64,000 bases of DNA from Aulostomus chinensis (taxonomy: Eukaryota > Chordata > Actinopteri > Syngnathiformes > Aulostomidae), in contig JBBMOA010000018.1 of assembly GCA_037954235.1 (NCBI GenBank), forward strand, positions 4,044,501 through 4,108,500, in the 5' to 3' direction. Numbering within the stretch: the first letter of the stretch is position 1; the number at the start of each line of letters is the position of its first letter. This document shows, in pieces, positions 1 to 13,217 of the stretch. Below the pieces are notes generated by a model, which saw only the letters and a list, made by a program, of their open reading frames with translations, searched no databases and was not told the origin of the DNA. A program made the position numbers and the translations under genes.

Positions 1-2850
1 TAGATATAGATATTGCCTTTAAGTTTTAGCCAATGGCACCTCTGGCGTTTCTTGGAGGATTCTCATTGTCAAAGCAACCCGTGTCCTCCTGGCCTCCCCT
101 CCCTGCGCCTGTGGCAATCTGCTCCTCGAGTTTAAAGAGCAGCGGAGCCAGCGGGGAGGGCTGGGCGAGGTATGTGCAACAGACAGTGGAGCCGTGCAGG
201 TCAATGAGCCGTATTGTCTCTCTTTACAAATCAGTGTCAGACAACAGCCCCTGGCCTTCTGCCTGCTGCTGGCTCCTCGCAGCACACACATACTTCACAC
301 ATTCATGGGGTAGACACACTTTTCACACACTCCCCAGAGACCCCTCTGACGGTCACAATGGGGTCGCACTCACCCAGTGAAGAATACAGATTATATTTGA
401 CACAGTCATTACAGGTGGCTTTCACACCACGCTTTCAATGGGAGCTCCTCTTACAAATAGGAGTTAAATGGACGGCCAGCATGCTGCCGTCACCGGGACC
501 TGATTGGAGCAGCGCATCAATAATTCATACGCATTCACAACAGAACCGGTTTCACTCCAAGTAGATGCAGGTTCATATACTAAGACTTGTGAGTTAAAGT
601 TATATACGTGTAGTGAATCTCCTCACCAGGACGTGATATTTGGGCCGTATCACATCAACGTACAGATAAAGATGAATCTGATAGGATTCTCTGATTTAAG
701 ACTTTATTTAGTGAAGTTTTGTGATTCCCGAAAATATTCAGTGTTCCCATGAATGAGTAAAATACAGCAACACTCAACACAGTTCCATATTCCATCAGAC
801 GTTTTCTAAGGGCCCTTCCAAGTAGGTGATGTTTTTTGGGCTGTCAGCAGGATTACACATAAACTCTGTTTCAGCAAACATGGTGGCGGGTCTAGGATGG
901 ATCAACGAAGAACCCATTCAACTATGGGGCAGATTAGTCATTGTGAAACAGAAAATGACACAAAAATGATTTTGTTGTTGTTGTTGTTGTTTGTTTCAAA
1001 TAGGACATAATCCTGGATCGCCAGTTCCACCTCAAATGAGGTCAGAATCCCCAGCGTGTCCAGAGGTGCGAGGGCTCATTGCTGCTTGCATCTTGAGTTT
1101 GAGGCCAGGGGCTTGAAGTTCACCTTGGTGGAGGCGCAGGTTCGGTGAGGGCTTCTTAGCTGTTTATGAGTCCAGAGAAACCCCATAACTTCCCTGTGAG
1201 CGAGAGTGACAGAGGCCAGGAATATTTCCCTTTGACGGAATCATGCTTTACCAGTTATGTGAGATTAAAAACTCAAGTCTCCAGCTGCACGTTCATGGCT
1301 TCAAATGTGTGTATTCCGATCAGCTGTGACAACATTTGCCTGTTTTCACCTTGTGTATTATAGTGATGAGGAGGGGAGACACCTGTAGCAGGAACCACAG
1401 CAGAGGGGGGGGGGGGGTTTGCGAGTACTTTGAATTTTTATATTTGTTTGTGGGCGTCACAACCGAGCAAGACGCGGTTACAAACTTTACCGCTGCGTAA
1501 TTTGAAATAAAGAGTAAACAAACATTCATAAATCCCCCAAAAAACCCAAAACAACAACTTGATGCTGCCAGCGAAGAAACAGAACATTCCAGTTCAGTGC
1601 GATATTTGCGAAGACGCACAGTTGTTACTGAACACACTCGCTGTAGCTGCCATGACATCATACTGAAAAATAAAGTGCATATAAAGAGTGGATTGCTGCC
1701 CTGATACAAATACAGGTTTAGATGTTCTAAGTGACATTCTCCTGACACACACACACACACACACACACACACCTCGGACTGGAACATGAGGCTACACGCA
1801 TCAACATTCTGGACTGCAGCGTGTCTAAGACGTCCAGCATAATGACACAATGAAGAGCGAGTCATCTTCCAACACTCTGTTGACTGCGGCATTAGTGAGA
1901 GAATATGGGGTTTAGAGCTGTCGACAAGACTCCGGCCTATAAAACAAGCTTTGAGAGGGCCTGAAAGCAGATTGACTTTGAATGAAGGAGTGAGTAAGTT
2001 TTGCTCTGCTGGTCAAGTAAGGTCAAGATGGGTGGGGGGCAGATCGCTGGCCTGTTTAAGCACCCTGCTAAATTCATACATCGCAGCTGTATTCAAACAA
2101 CAAGGACGGAGGGGGAAAGAGACAGAGACCAGCCAAAAGAGGAGTGCAGCGGGTCCTGAGAAGGAGGTGTGGCTCCCCGCCCCTCATTTTCCAGCTCATT
2201 TCCCGGGACAGTGAGGAACAGAGGTTCTATTTTCCCCTCGGCCATTCACCTCACACAGACACCTGCTGGCTGCTGGGGGAGGAGAGGGGAAAGGCCAAAG
2301 TTTAACCAGTTCACAAGTTAAGACGCAACACCGTAAACAACACAGTCGCTCTGACACTGGAATTACTGAACGTTTGGGTTTTATTAGCCAGGTTTTTCAT
2401 ATTCATAGATGAAGAGGGTTTCACAGTAAAGAAAACACTGAATTGGGCCAGTGAACATCCCCCCCGTCAATCAATCAACCTCCAGCTTTTAGCAGCATAA
2501 AGCTCAGGGTAATTAGAGACGACTTGTTAACACATACCCTGCCGATACTAACGGCCTTTGTTTTTTCCTTTCCCAGACAGCTATGCAGTGACTCCTTTGT
2601 ACAGTCGCACTTTATTTCACCTTAAATCTAAAAATCACAGGTAAAGGTTACACAGATATTCCACTAATAGCTGGACAGATTTTTGTTCATGCATAGAGAG
2701 GTTTATCCATCCCATTCGTGTGAATCTGAGTTGAGTACTAGAACTTATTTAGATCCTGTTTTAAGCAGTGTTTTTACCTCTGGACTTTAATGGCATTTTG
2801 AGTTTTGGACTGCGTCGTTGTCGTGTTACAGAGTGCGAAGTCAACGTCAA
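1..2850. other. Non-genic flank left of tbc1d17
   Basis: I see no coding exon here on either strand. Open frames are short, show no family resemblance and are not bounded by convincing splice sites. The stretch holds a TTG run near 970-990, a G-run near 1407-1418 and a CA array. Parts (about 1-300 and 2100-2300) are high-complexity and GC-richer, so they could be conserved non-coding sequence, but that is a guess. Confidence 0.5.
1744..1772. repeat. (CA)n microsatellite
   Basis: An uninterrupted run of about 14 CA dinucleotides. It creates an artificial VCVCV stretch in a minus-strand open frame, which should not be read as protein. Confidence 0.95.
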
Positions 2851-2873
2851 AACAACCTCTGCTTCATTAACCA

Positions 2874-2879
2874 TTTATT
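2874..2879 (-). terminator. Candidate poly(A) signal of tbc1d17
   Basis: AATAAA on the minus strand, about 575 nt past the tbc1d17 stop. It is followed on the minus strand by a GT-rich stretch (GGTTGTTTTG), the usual layout of a cleavage site. A second AATAAA lies further on at 2611-2616. The implied 3' UTR contains a 22-nt poly-A/T run at 3088-3109. Confidence 0.45.
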
Positions 2880-3454
2880 TGGTCATCATCAGCAGATTAA
2901 AACGGTATACTGTGTGACATGAAACGGAGTATTACAAAGCTTAATGTATTACCACTCCACATGTGACGTCTATGAGGCATGCAGATACTTTGCATAGGAG
3001 CATAATGGCGTCATACAGTACTAAGAAGGTGGCTGCTAGTGACCACAGTACATCCTTCATCGTCTTCCCTTTTCAGGAACGGCAGACAAAAAAAAAAAAA
3101 AAAAAAAAAGACAAAGACAAACCAACAAACCACACTGATAGCATACACTGGAACACAGGTGACAAAGGCAGAGTGGGAAAGAGTTAATGGATGTAAAACA
3201 GCAGCATTGATCAGCAGTAACATGGAGAGTAGAAAGGATGGCAGAGCGACGAGCCGTCGCATCAGACAGTAAAATAGCACTGCAAGTACATAGCAACATT
3301 CATGGGTATACATGGAAAGAAAAGCCCCAGCACCGCCCCCTGTTGCTGACTAATGGTAGCAACCATTTTCAGTTTTACTCTCAATGATTTAATCATTTAT
3401 CATGTGTATATATATTCATATATAACTGTATTCCATACATTTTCTCTTTCAGAT

Positions 3455-6400
3455 TTAAGGACAAGGACCACACGCTGCAGCACCTCCAGCTTGGGACAGG
3501 TCGAGGAGGCGCTGTGTCTCACTGGCGTGGGAGTCTGGGCTCTCCTCCTCAGAGCTGGAGGGGACGTAGAGACCCAGCACTTCCTGCACCTTGAGGGGTA
3601 GATCCTGGTGGGAGATTAGGAGAGAGGATTAGGTTACAAGGTGCTGAGAATCTGCTCAATCTTCATGTTTCTGCAAGTTATAGTAATTTTTCCACATTGG
3701 AAACATTTAGATATCCATCCATCCATCATCGTCTTCCGCTTATTCCTTACTAGTAAGGATCGCAGGGGGGCTGGAGCCTATCCCAGCATCTACGGGCGAG
3801 AGGCGGGGTTCACCCTGGACAGGTCGCCAGTCCATCGCAGGGCCAACATACAGAGACGAACAACCATTCACACTCACATTCATACCTACGGTCAATGGAG
3901 AGAATCCAATCAGCCTCGTCCCCAAATTGATGCCTTTGGACGGAGGGAGGAAGCCGGAGTACCCCGAGAGAACCCACACAGACACGGGGAGAACATGCAG
4001 ACTCCACACAGAAAGATCCCACGCCCGAGCCGGGACTCGAACCCGGAACCTTCTTGCTGTGAGGCCACAGTGCTAACCACTGCACCACCGTGCAGCCCCA
4101 ACATTTAGATATGTTGAACACTTTGAGGACAATCAGAATTGTTTTCAACGACCTTTACTGCCAGAAGTTACCTGAACACAGCAGGCAGTTTGCAGGCAAG
4201 TTCTAACGTTTGTCTAGGAAGTCGCTAAAATTCAGTTTTTTAAATGTGTGGAGGTGCAGCACTAGCTTACAGAATTAGTAGGAGATATGGTTTGAACATT
4301 TTTATATTTACACAAGCCTAACGGTAACTTTGAGCTAAATTAATGTCTCAAGGTGTTCACTGATACTGTGTGCAACAACCTGAAAACCACAATACCTCTG
4401 GCTGTGACTGTAACAGACACTGGAGCGTGATAATACAGGTAGAAATCTAGCAAATAATTTATTTTCCTAATAATAAAAAGCAGCAAGACCCCAGGCGGAC
4501 ACAGGTGAAGATATTCCAAAGACATCAGAGGACCCACGTCCTACCTGACACTGAACCAGCTGCAGGTAGATGGCCTCGGCTCCACACAGGATGCTCTGCA
4601 GGTCCAGCTTCATCGTCAGCTCATTGATGTGCTGTGAATAACCCGCAGTGAACAAAACAGTTCCACAGATGGAGACATTCCAAAAGCTACCTCGCGGGTA
4701 CGTTGACACGCACCTTCAGGATAGTGTTGAAGTCGTGGTCCGAGCCGATCAGCTCTCCTCTCTGAGACTGGAGGATAGAGCAGGCGATCAGCAGGTGGAA
4801 GTTGTCACACGGGAGACGAGTCCAGAGAACCTGGTGGAGAATGTAGGATAGAAAAGGGTCATTGAGGCTGTAGGTGTAGACGTTTGTCCAGTAGAGTGCG
4901 CTGTGCTCCAACGCTACTCTGATGTCATTTTGGATGACGGAAGATAATTCAACTCTAAAACAGTTTGCCTCCAATAGACAACTCTGTCACAAGTGTGTGA
5001 GCCATACTTGAGGGATCGCTGCTTAGGCATTGAATGCATTACTTTTAAAAAACAAACATACAGAACGTAAGGCGATTAATCAGACCCGACAGGACATATC
5101 ACCAACTTTCAATGTTTACCGTTTTAAAACATTATGTCAGACAATTTGAAATGTGTCTTTATGATGTAATACTTCCCTTTTCATACAACACAAATATCAA
5201 TTTAAACAGGCTTGTTTATGAGGACCGTTGCTGGGCTATCATTTCTATGTGGAGGAGGTAAACGAGACACGTCATGCTGAAGTAAACGCCATTTTTTTAC
5301 GCCCACCTCCCACAAGATGAGGATATCCTCAAAGGAAAATTCTCTCTTAAACCAGATGAGCAGCCAGCGGAAACAGAAGCACAGCGAGCCACTGTCCTGA
5401 GAGTCTGTCGGACCAAAGGAGAACAGTTACATTTTGTTTGGTGATGACTAAAAGAAGAAGAACCAGCTTCCTGTCGTGGAATAATATCAAAAGTTACTTG
5501 GGATTTCATCCCTTCCTCTAACGTTTCCATTCTCATCCATGTGTGTCTTAACAGACTTCATTCACACTTTCTTTTGCAGTATCCTACCACTACTACTACT
5601 ACTACTTTTTGTCCTAATTTCCCTCAGGGGGTCCTTATCATTTATTTTAATCGAACACTGTAACAGATAATGAGCCGGCTAACCCAGGAAGTCGCAGAGC
5701 TCCGGGTCCAGAGCCTTCAGCAGGACACTGAGCTGAAGAAGCTGCTGCTTCATCGCCTCCTGAGACTCCTCAAAGTTCTGGTGCTGAAGAGAGACAGAAA
5801 AAGGGAAATATGAGTTAGTCACGGAGTACTTACAGGGTTGGGGTTAACCACAAGCTCGCTGCAAAAGAACAGGTTCATTCATCCCTCAATTAATGAAGCT
5901 TGTGTCATACTTCCACATGTCGCAATGATATTCAAAGTGTTTGCTTTCTGTTCAACAAAGTTGGCGTCAGCCTGCCAATCATCGCAGATCTTAGCTCCTT
6001 GTTGTTTCAGTGATTCAAAGGTCACATGTGAAGGATGTGTCGTCTTACCACCAGCTCCATGAAGCCTGTCAGACACCAGAAGGACTCCACCTCATTCTGG
6101 GTGACAAACAGGAGAGGGGACAGGAGGTCACTCATCCCCTGGACATAACCTGGATGGTTGATTAGCAAGGAAAAGTGTCAGAGGGACATGAGGTCTTCTG
6201 AATCTGGCTAAGTGCTGAAATCTCAGTTGAGTAAAAGTCCCTCCAGAGTTGTAACAGTGTCACATTCAGACGAGGGGAGAATGTCTCCAGATAGACAAAA
6301 GCTTTAATTTGTGAAGTTGGATAATTTGTGTGGCGTCCTTTGTTCAGAAGTCTTCAGACTGGCCTAATGGCCTGTTACTTGATCACTTCTGTCAGTGGCT

Positions 6401-9400
6401 GAGTCTTTGTCAATGACTTATTGACTAAGTCCAAAACTGTCCAGCTTACAAGAATCTTTCCAATAACGTTTGACCTCTTTCCCTCGTTAGATGTCAATCA
6501 CAAGTGATTTTTTTCCCCCCCTAGTGTTCTTCCCTCCATCCACATCAACTATCAACTGGTTCAGACACAATAGCCAACAGCAACCCCACCTCCTCCTCAC
6601 TCGTGGGGCTGCGTGATTACGGCCAAAAACAGGCTCACAATCCATAATGTCATGCTTTTTTTGAATTTTTAAATATGGAGCTGGAGCAACCCACGTACCT
6701 TTTGGTTATATACACCGGTAAGCACAAAGTTCTTTACAGCAGCTACTTTGGATGCATTACTAATACATTATAATTTCTTTTTTAAACTATGTTTTTTATT
6801 TGTTGGTGCACCAAACAGTAATACAAACCTACCCAGATCAAAGTTGTACATGCAGTACGTCATCAGGACGTCATGAAGCAGAGTCAGTCCTGGGTTGTCG
6901 TTCCCGGAGAAGAACGTGTTGTGTCTGTCCGTCCTGCTGACATCCCTCTCTGTCACAACAGAACAAAGGCAGTTAAACTTCACATCCGTTTCTCTCACCG
7001 GCAGCTGACCGTCACAATGAACAGACCGTCTACGATTTGACTGACAGCAGCACTGACCAATCAGACTTCGGTATCCTCGGAGGAGGGAGTTCCTCATCTC
7101 CTGCTCCTCGCTGACTGACTTCCACTGCACCTTCATTCTGAAGTACTCATCTCTGCAGATACAGAGGAAGATGATGCATAATTGCAGGCCAACGCGGAAG
7201 TTAGCAGCCCCATGGGTTACCACTATCAAAAGCTAATGGGGTTTTTACTTGGGATTTTAGACAACTGCTGAAAAAGAATCAGCTCTTGGGAAACAAAAGT
7301 TAAATATACATTAAATTTTTTTCATGTTATCCTGATGCACAGAAAAACTAACGTTTTGACTCGCAAAATGTCCTCCCTCTCTTTGTAGGTGCTGTTCCAT
7401 GGATAAAAGCCCAGGAGGAATTTCCAGGCCTCCTTCCTTAGTGATGGTGTGATACCCTGCAATAATCAAGAAGAAGCAACAAAATCAGACTGAAGGAGCC
7501 TAACAGGCTTCCACATGTGAGTCCCTGTATCTGCTGTCCTACCCCTCTGAACACCAGCTCTTTGATTCTCTCTGGATGCTTCACCCGCCCCTCAGGGTCC
7601 AGGAACTCATCCCATATGTCCAGAGGTTGTCCCCTGGTTACGTCTGGTCTGGGGCCGAGCTCCACCCCCTTGATAGAACATAACACATTACCAAACAAAT
7701 CTCCACAGTATGTGTCACACACCACAATAACTTTTTTCTTACACAGGTAATGAGCTCAAAGCCGGGCTCATCATCTGCCTGAAGGGGCAAGTTCGGATCC
7801 TGGGCTGTACGTGCGTGGAGGGGTGAATCTGGAGGCCGAAGCGCCACCCTGAAGAAATTTGTGACTTTGGAGAACCCACCAAAGGTAGTTGCATAAGGGT
7901 CGTGGATGAATCTCTGTTCAAGTAGATAGAATACAAACAAAAGCAGATACGATTTCATTGATCCCTCGAGAGGGAAATCCACAAAATGCAGACCAGAAGG
8001 AGGTTTACCAAACTCTCATAGTCAAACTTGCAAAACCTGGATTAGAGTGCCTATAATGCTGCAGGGTTTTTACTCAACAGACAATCCAGCCAACTGCTCT
8101 TCATTACTAATGAATGACCTACAATGTGACTATTGTGTTCAGGTCAGGTCCCTCCTTAGGCTGAGGGCTGCTGGGGAACCCATCTCCAAACATCCACACT
8201 TTGATCTAAGACCTATACAATATTAAATTGGGCTCAACTGGAAAAAAAAAACAGAGGGCTGCTACTCATCCAAATAACTTAGACTGGGAACTCCAGCAGT
8301 ACACTCGTAAAGCCTGAATAGATTCATTCCTTTACAGGTAAATTACAAATAAATTACATTTAAATCACATTCAAGTACCGAGACAAGATCAGAGCTTCCA
8401 TCATCAAGGAGCTGCAGCTTATCAGAGGACTGGGAGAGAGAGCTTGGGTCCTTAGGGTAGGCAAGGAAGAGCCGCCCATCAACTGGTGATCTGGAGACAA
8501 CAAAAGCAGCCATGTGATGTTTTTTCTGATCATGTGATTCATCAACTGAAATATCATCCGCTTTTTCTTACACGGCACATAAAACACGGTCATGAGATGA
8601 ATTCTGTCACTGGGAGAGACACCAGGGGTCCTATTTTAAGCACGGCTCAAGGTTGAGTGCAAGCATCATTGCTAGTTTCAAGCTGGTGCTTCTGACATTT
8701 TCACACCAAGCGCCCTCACCCTTTAACGAGCAAAACAACCAGTGCTCCACCTGCACTGACAGGAGCTTAAGTATGTTCATGAGCTGAGTGCAACCGTGGT
8801 ACAAAGCTATTTTGGAACACCAGAAAACATTTGTGTCATAGCCCAGGTAGAGGCTGATCTCTTGGCAATGGTTTTATGTCTGAAGAGCCATTTTAAGGCC
8901 GCAACATTCAGACGAGCTGCATTGTAGTCCGGTTCTATTGATGGCAACAACCTCAAAACACTGGACGCGAACTCCTCCCAGACTGCTTCATCTCACAAGG
9001 CTTCAGTAGATTCCTGGTGCCCCTGTATACGAATACAAGACATGCTTGTGCGCCCTCACCTGGCGCACGAGGAGGTGTGTTTCTCCAGATGAGAAGCGCT
9101 CACCTCCTGGTGCAACCTTGGCTTTGAAAGGGATGACATGAGGTGCTCTGACTGGTTTGAGTGATGTCACACATGAAACACACCTATGAATAATGAGGTG
9201 TCTAATGACTGCCTCTTTGTACCGTGAGCCAATAAAGAAATGAAGCTGAACACGCCCCAAACCCACACACAGCACCATCCGCCAACCGCCTGGCACCATA
9301 GATCTCGTAAATATGGCCCCATGACAGAGACAGGTGCTAGAATGAGGTCAAAGAATCTTACTGGTCCAGGACAATGTAATGATTCAAGGCCCTGAGCAGC

Positions 9401-12400
9401 TCTCTGGTTCCTCCTCTGTGGAAGTGAAGAGGAGGCAGTGGGTGGCCTCCTCTACTTGTCAACACCAGGAAGTTTCGACCCAAGGAGAAGCGGGCCCTCC
9501 GAAGAGAGTACAGCTCTGACAGCGGCAGAGAGAACGACCACTGACCTGCAAAAGAAGCACGAGATGGTTCCACACATCCATACCTCGAAGAACTGCTCAC
9601 CACAAGAGACAGAAAAGTTAGTGGCACCTGAATCTTTGACTGGAACATGCTCTCGATCTTTGGCCACGGTGCTGATGACTGCCCAGTCTGGCTCATACCC
9701 AGGGTCGAAGTTTGTATCCTCCTCCCCTCCTTCTCCATCCTAATCAACAAGCACCGGGTTCATGAGTTTGACAGAATCTTTAGAACCAAATCTTTCTTAA
9801 GGGTGTAAATGATAAGTTAAATCCTAATGCTATCCCAAGATGTCTGTGTAGGTTCTCATTCATCCAGGTCAGCGTAGATCGAAGCGAAGTAAAATCTGGT
9901 CAACTGGAACTAAACTTACGTCCAGTTGACCAGATTTTACTTCGCTTCGAATGCTATCCCAAATACATTCTTCACAAACATGATACGATGATTCTGAGTA
10001 TCTGCTGCTACCCATGTAGGAGGGGCTCATGCAGGTCTTTGCTCTGCAATCCATATTTGTGGGTGTTGTTTGGTGGAATAACAGGGGAACATTCAGGAAG
10101 TTTTGGGAATCCTCGGAGGATTATGTGGGGGAACATATGCAGAATGTTCCTGTAAGTCTCTGCACACAACGTTTCCAGAACATTTGCAGAAATTTTAGTG
10201 ACATTACAGGAACCTGATCAACATATACGCGTCAGTCGTTACAGGCCTAATCCTTGTGTATGTGCATCCAACAGATGATTACTGACCTTTTTGGTGTAGA
10301 GAACAGCAGGGGCACAGCGACCCTGATCCTCCAGGGGGCTCCACTCTAAAGCTGGCACTCCAGCCTGCAATAAATGTACAATTAATCATCTTTGCGTCTA
10401 TTTGTAGCTTTACAACATTCACACACACACACACGCACACACACGCACACACAGAGATTTTCTTACCCGCTCCACAATGCGGATGAACCCTGGGATGGTG
10501 GTGTCCTGGTTACTCCGCTTGGCATTTGTGTGCAGGTACACCCCCTCCTTCTCAAAAATCAACTGAGGAGAAAGGAATCACACATGAATATATCATAAAC
10601 ACAAACTTTACATTTATCATACCATGCAAACGCGTGTGACCAAAAATCTTAATAACATGGTGTCACGCCACTTTAATATTGCCCCTACCCTGTTTGAGAT
10701 GTGCCTGGTGGAACCTTGTTCTTGTGGGGGGGAGTTGTCATGCCCCAGTGGGTCGTGCTGCTGTTCCCCTCTCTAGGTGTCCCTATCTATTTTTTTTTTT
10801 TTTTTGTCCTGAGTTGCAGGATTGAAGCTGATCAGCTGAGTAAGCTACACCTGGGCCCGGGCAGATGACTGGAGGCTGCCAGTCGTCTGCCACTCTTTTT
10901 TTCGAGCCTGCGTGCTGGTTCCGTTGTGGGCTATGTGATCGGCAGACCAGATGCCAGCAGAAGCGTCTTTTTGGTTATTTTGAAACATTATCTTTGCTTT
11001 GTATATTTACTATTTTTTTTGTAAATAAATTATTAGATTTTTCTCCTAGGCTGCACGGTGGTGCAGTGGTCAGCGCCGTCGCCTCACAGCAAGAATGTTC
11101 CAGGTTCCAGTCCCTGCTCGGGCGTGGGATCTTTCTGTGTGAGTCTCCATGTTCTCCCTGTTCCTGTGTGGGTTCTCTCTGGTACTCCAGCTTCCTCCCA
11201 CAGTCCAAAGACATCAAGAGGGGACGAGGCTGATTGATACTCTAAATTGACTGTAGGTGTGAATGTGAGTGTGAATGGTTGTTCGTCTCTGTATGTTGGC
11301 CCTGCGATGCACTGGCGACCTGTCCAGGGTGAACCCAGCCTCTCGCCCGTAGATGCTGGGATAGGCTCCACCCCCCCATGACCCTTACTAGTAAGGAATA
11401 AGTGGAAGACGACGATGGATGGATGGATTTTTCACCTGCAACCCTCTCGTGTGTTGAGACAATGGAAACAGAAATGACTTGAGGACTGTAGCTGTTGGGG
11501 TTGTTGTTATTATCGATTAAAGATCTGGTTGATTGATCTTTTTTTTTCTCTTTTAATAAGAGGTGCTGTTTCCTTTACTGCAGCCACATGTGACTTTAAG
11601 CATAATTCAAACAACAAGAACTGGTGATAAAGAAAAAAAGGCCTGTTGTATCAGTATCAGTATCAACAGATGCGAATTCGAACTGAAAAAATGGAAACTG
11701 GTGACGTGTCTCACAGGGACTGGAACCTGAAGCACCATATACCCGAGTTAGTATCCCATTATTTGTTTTTTCTATTCTTTTCTTTTTTTAAATAGATAAA
11801 TACCAGTCAAATACTGTCATAAAATACTGGCATGTCAGATAAAAATTTACAGTACAAATCCCCACATGGTGCATCCATAGCATGAGTATTAAAACTCTAA
11901 TCTTAATAGTATAACAGTCTCAGACTATAAACACATCCTCTTGATGACTTTTACAATCACCTTAACTGTAGGACTTTGACTAGCAACAGAAAACTTTCAC
12001 ATTGAGATGTTAGTTTTTACTGAGGTACAGGATCTCAGTATCATTACTTTTTAGCAATTTCAAACATAATTTACCAATAAGACAAACAGGCAGGCGAATT
12101 AAATGCTTCGTCACGGCTGTCAGGCCAGTGAGGTGAAACAAATAAAGGAGATCACATGACTACAGTGTGGCCGGTCTGTCAGGTCAGTCGGTGAAATCCA
12201 GATTACACAGTATACTTCAATGTGGTTACCTGGTATCGACTGAGTTAGCTTAGAGGCTATTACATCTGTAAGGTTCTAGATGAAGCTGTCGGCGAGGATC
12301 AAACCACACTCCGACATATTACAGCCAGTTTATGGGATAACTTCATTAACAATACTTACCTTTCACCGCTCTCTACTGAAATATGAGGACTAGCTTAACA

Positions 12401-12537
12401 CGCTAGCAACCTTCCACGAGCTCATTCAGGTGAAAATATCACACACAAGAGTGAGCAAAGGTTTTAAACCATCCGGAATGTATTCATATCCATGGCACAG
12501 TAAACGGGAATACCTTGTAATCTTCTTTTTGTTCCAT
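3455..12537 (-). CDS. tbc1d17: TBC1 domain family member 17 (Rab GTPase-activating protein)
   Basis: Seventeen coding exons give 623 aa (human about 648): 12514-12537, 10467-10562, 10287-10364, 9628-9739, 9362-9545, 8379-8490, 7743-7913, 7543-7668, 7353-7456, 7058-7152, 6833-6949, 6049-6149, 5684-5783, 5307-5404, 4714-4830, 4545-4631, 3455-3604. All introns are GT-AG with matching phases. The N-terminal half (about residues 1-260) is the Rab-binding-type region with YEPDWAVIST and HFHRGGTREL, which favours TBC1D17 over TBC1D15. The TBC domain begins near residue 302. Its arginine finger is IERDVSR (Arg373) and its glutamine finger is YVQG (Gln410); both are intact, so the protein should be catalytic. 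Known family role: a GAP for Rabs such as Rab7 and Rab8, in autophagy, mitophagy and recycling, acting with FIS1 or optineurin. The last exon is a short acidic tail. Head-to-head with akt1s1. Introns carry two SINEs and a fold-back insertion. Confidence 0.95.
3715..4099 (-). repeat. tRNA-headed SINE, copy A (full length)
   Basis: About 385 bp in the last tbc1d17 intron. Read on the minus strand it starts with a tRNA-like head (GGTGGTGCAGTGGTTAGCAC, then the B-box-like GGTTCGAGTCCC) and ends in a short TGGA tail. It is flanked by a perfect 13-bp target-site duplication, AACATTTAGATAT, at 3702-3714 and 4100-4112, which shows retrotransposition and a fairly recent insertion. Confidence 0.9.
8623..9300. 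repeat. Possible transposon-derived repeat in a tbc1d17 intron
   Basis: The block opens with CAGGGGTCCTATTTTAAGC and continues with GCGC- and CACG-rich sequence. This resembles non-autonomous DNA-transposon repeats common in fish. I could not find a matching inverted end or a target-site duplication, so the boundaries are approximate and the class is open. Minus-strand open frames here show no family resemblance. Confidence 0.3.
9839..9949. mobile_element. Fold-back hairpin insertion with target-site duplication
   Basis: A perfect inverted repeat with 30-bp arms (9879-9908 and 9921-9950) around a 12-nt loop, preceded by about 40 bp of unique sequence. The 13-mer AATGCTATCCCAA stands on both sides (9826-9838 and 9950-9962), so the whole segment is a discrete insertion into a tbc1d17 intron. 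The duplication length suggests target-primed reverse transcription rather than a cut-and-paste transposon, but that is inference. Confidence 0.8.
11048..11425 (+). repeat. tRNA-headed SINE, copy B (full length)
   Basis: Same family as copy A, plus orientation, in the first tbc1d17 intron and antisense to that gene. Head GGCTGCACGGTGGTGCAGTG, tail GGATGGATG. Flanks GATTTTTCTCCT (11036-11047) and GATTTTTCACCT (11426-11437) form a 12-bp duplication with one mismatch. Confidence 0.88.
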
Positions 12538-12574
12538 CTTTTCGTTGCTCTGTCTCTCCATCGCTTTACCAAAA

Positions 12575-12650
12575 CAATGTTACGTCACACTTCCTGTTTT
12601 CACAAGGCCCGCCCACAATTAAAACGTCATGCCACATCAAGCCAATCAGG
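12575..12650 (-). promoter_or_regulatory. tbc1d17 proximal promoter
   Basis: Just upstream of the start codon, the minus strand carries a housekeeping motif cluster: inverted CCAAT (ATTGG, about 12642-12646), a CRE-like TGACGT (about 12624-12629), a GC box GGGCGGG (about 12607-12613), an ETS site AGGAAG (about 12590-12595) and a second CRE half GTGACGTA (about 12581-12588). There is no TATA box. Factor binding is inferred from motifs only. Confidence 0.6.
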
Positions 12651-13217
12651 TTGCTTGTGAGCCTACACTCGATTCAGCTCGGTCACATTTTCAATAGTTA
12701 AATATTTTGAAATCGTTGACTGGAAAATGTGTCATAACCAACTTGAATCATGTTGAATTTTATTTTAATTTTTAAATGTATTGATATCACGGACATAAAA
12801 TTCAGTAATTAAACTGAAGAAGACGTATACTACAAATTATGAAGAAATAAATATGTGTGGAATTCAACACATTGTTTTACAACTTCATCTCTCCTTTTAG
12901 TGACCATGTCCTTGAGCTTGTCTTCTATTGTGTTCAGTCATTAACACATTTTCCTGCCTTTCAAAAAGATACGTGATGAAGAGCCGTTAAAAAAAATAAA
13001 ATAAATCAAGCTGTCAAGCTCTGAATGACAAAAGTAGCTATGAACACAAGGGTGTGGCAGGTCGTCATTCCAACGCAAGAGGACAGCTAAGGCTATTAAT
13101 AAAAACTACAATGGCCTCTTTATAGAAACAATGACCATCCTCACACAAGAATATTTGTGCTTATGGAGTTTTATATTATTTTTTTAAATTATTAACTTTT
13201 TTAAAAATTTGGTAACA

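Noticed and set aside
4020..4099. tRNA-like sequence with a B box
   Set aside because: It is the head of a dispersed SINE present in at least five copies and continues into the SINE body. No free-standing cloverleaf with a proper acceptor stem is seen.
3910..4104. Open frames over the SINEs (for example at 3810-4148, 13240-13480, 63132-63401) that share similar peptide strings
   Set aside because: The shared peptides come from the repeated SINE sequence read in different copies, not from a gene family. They lack start, splice and conservation support.
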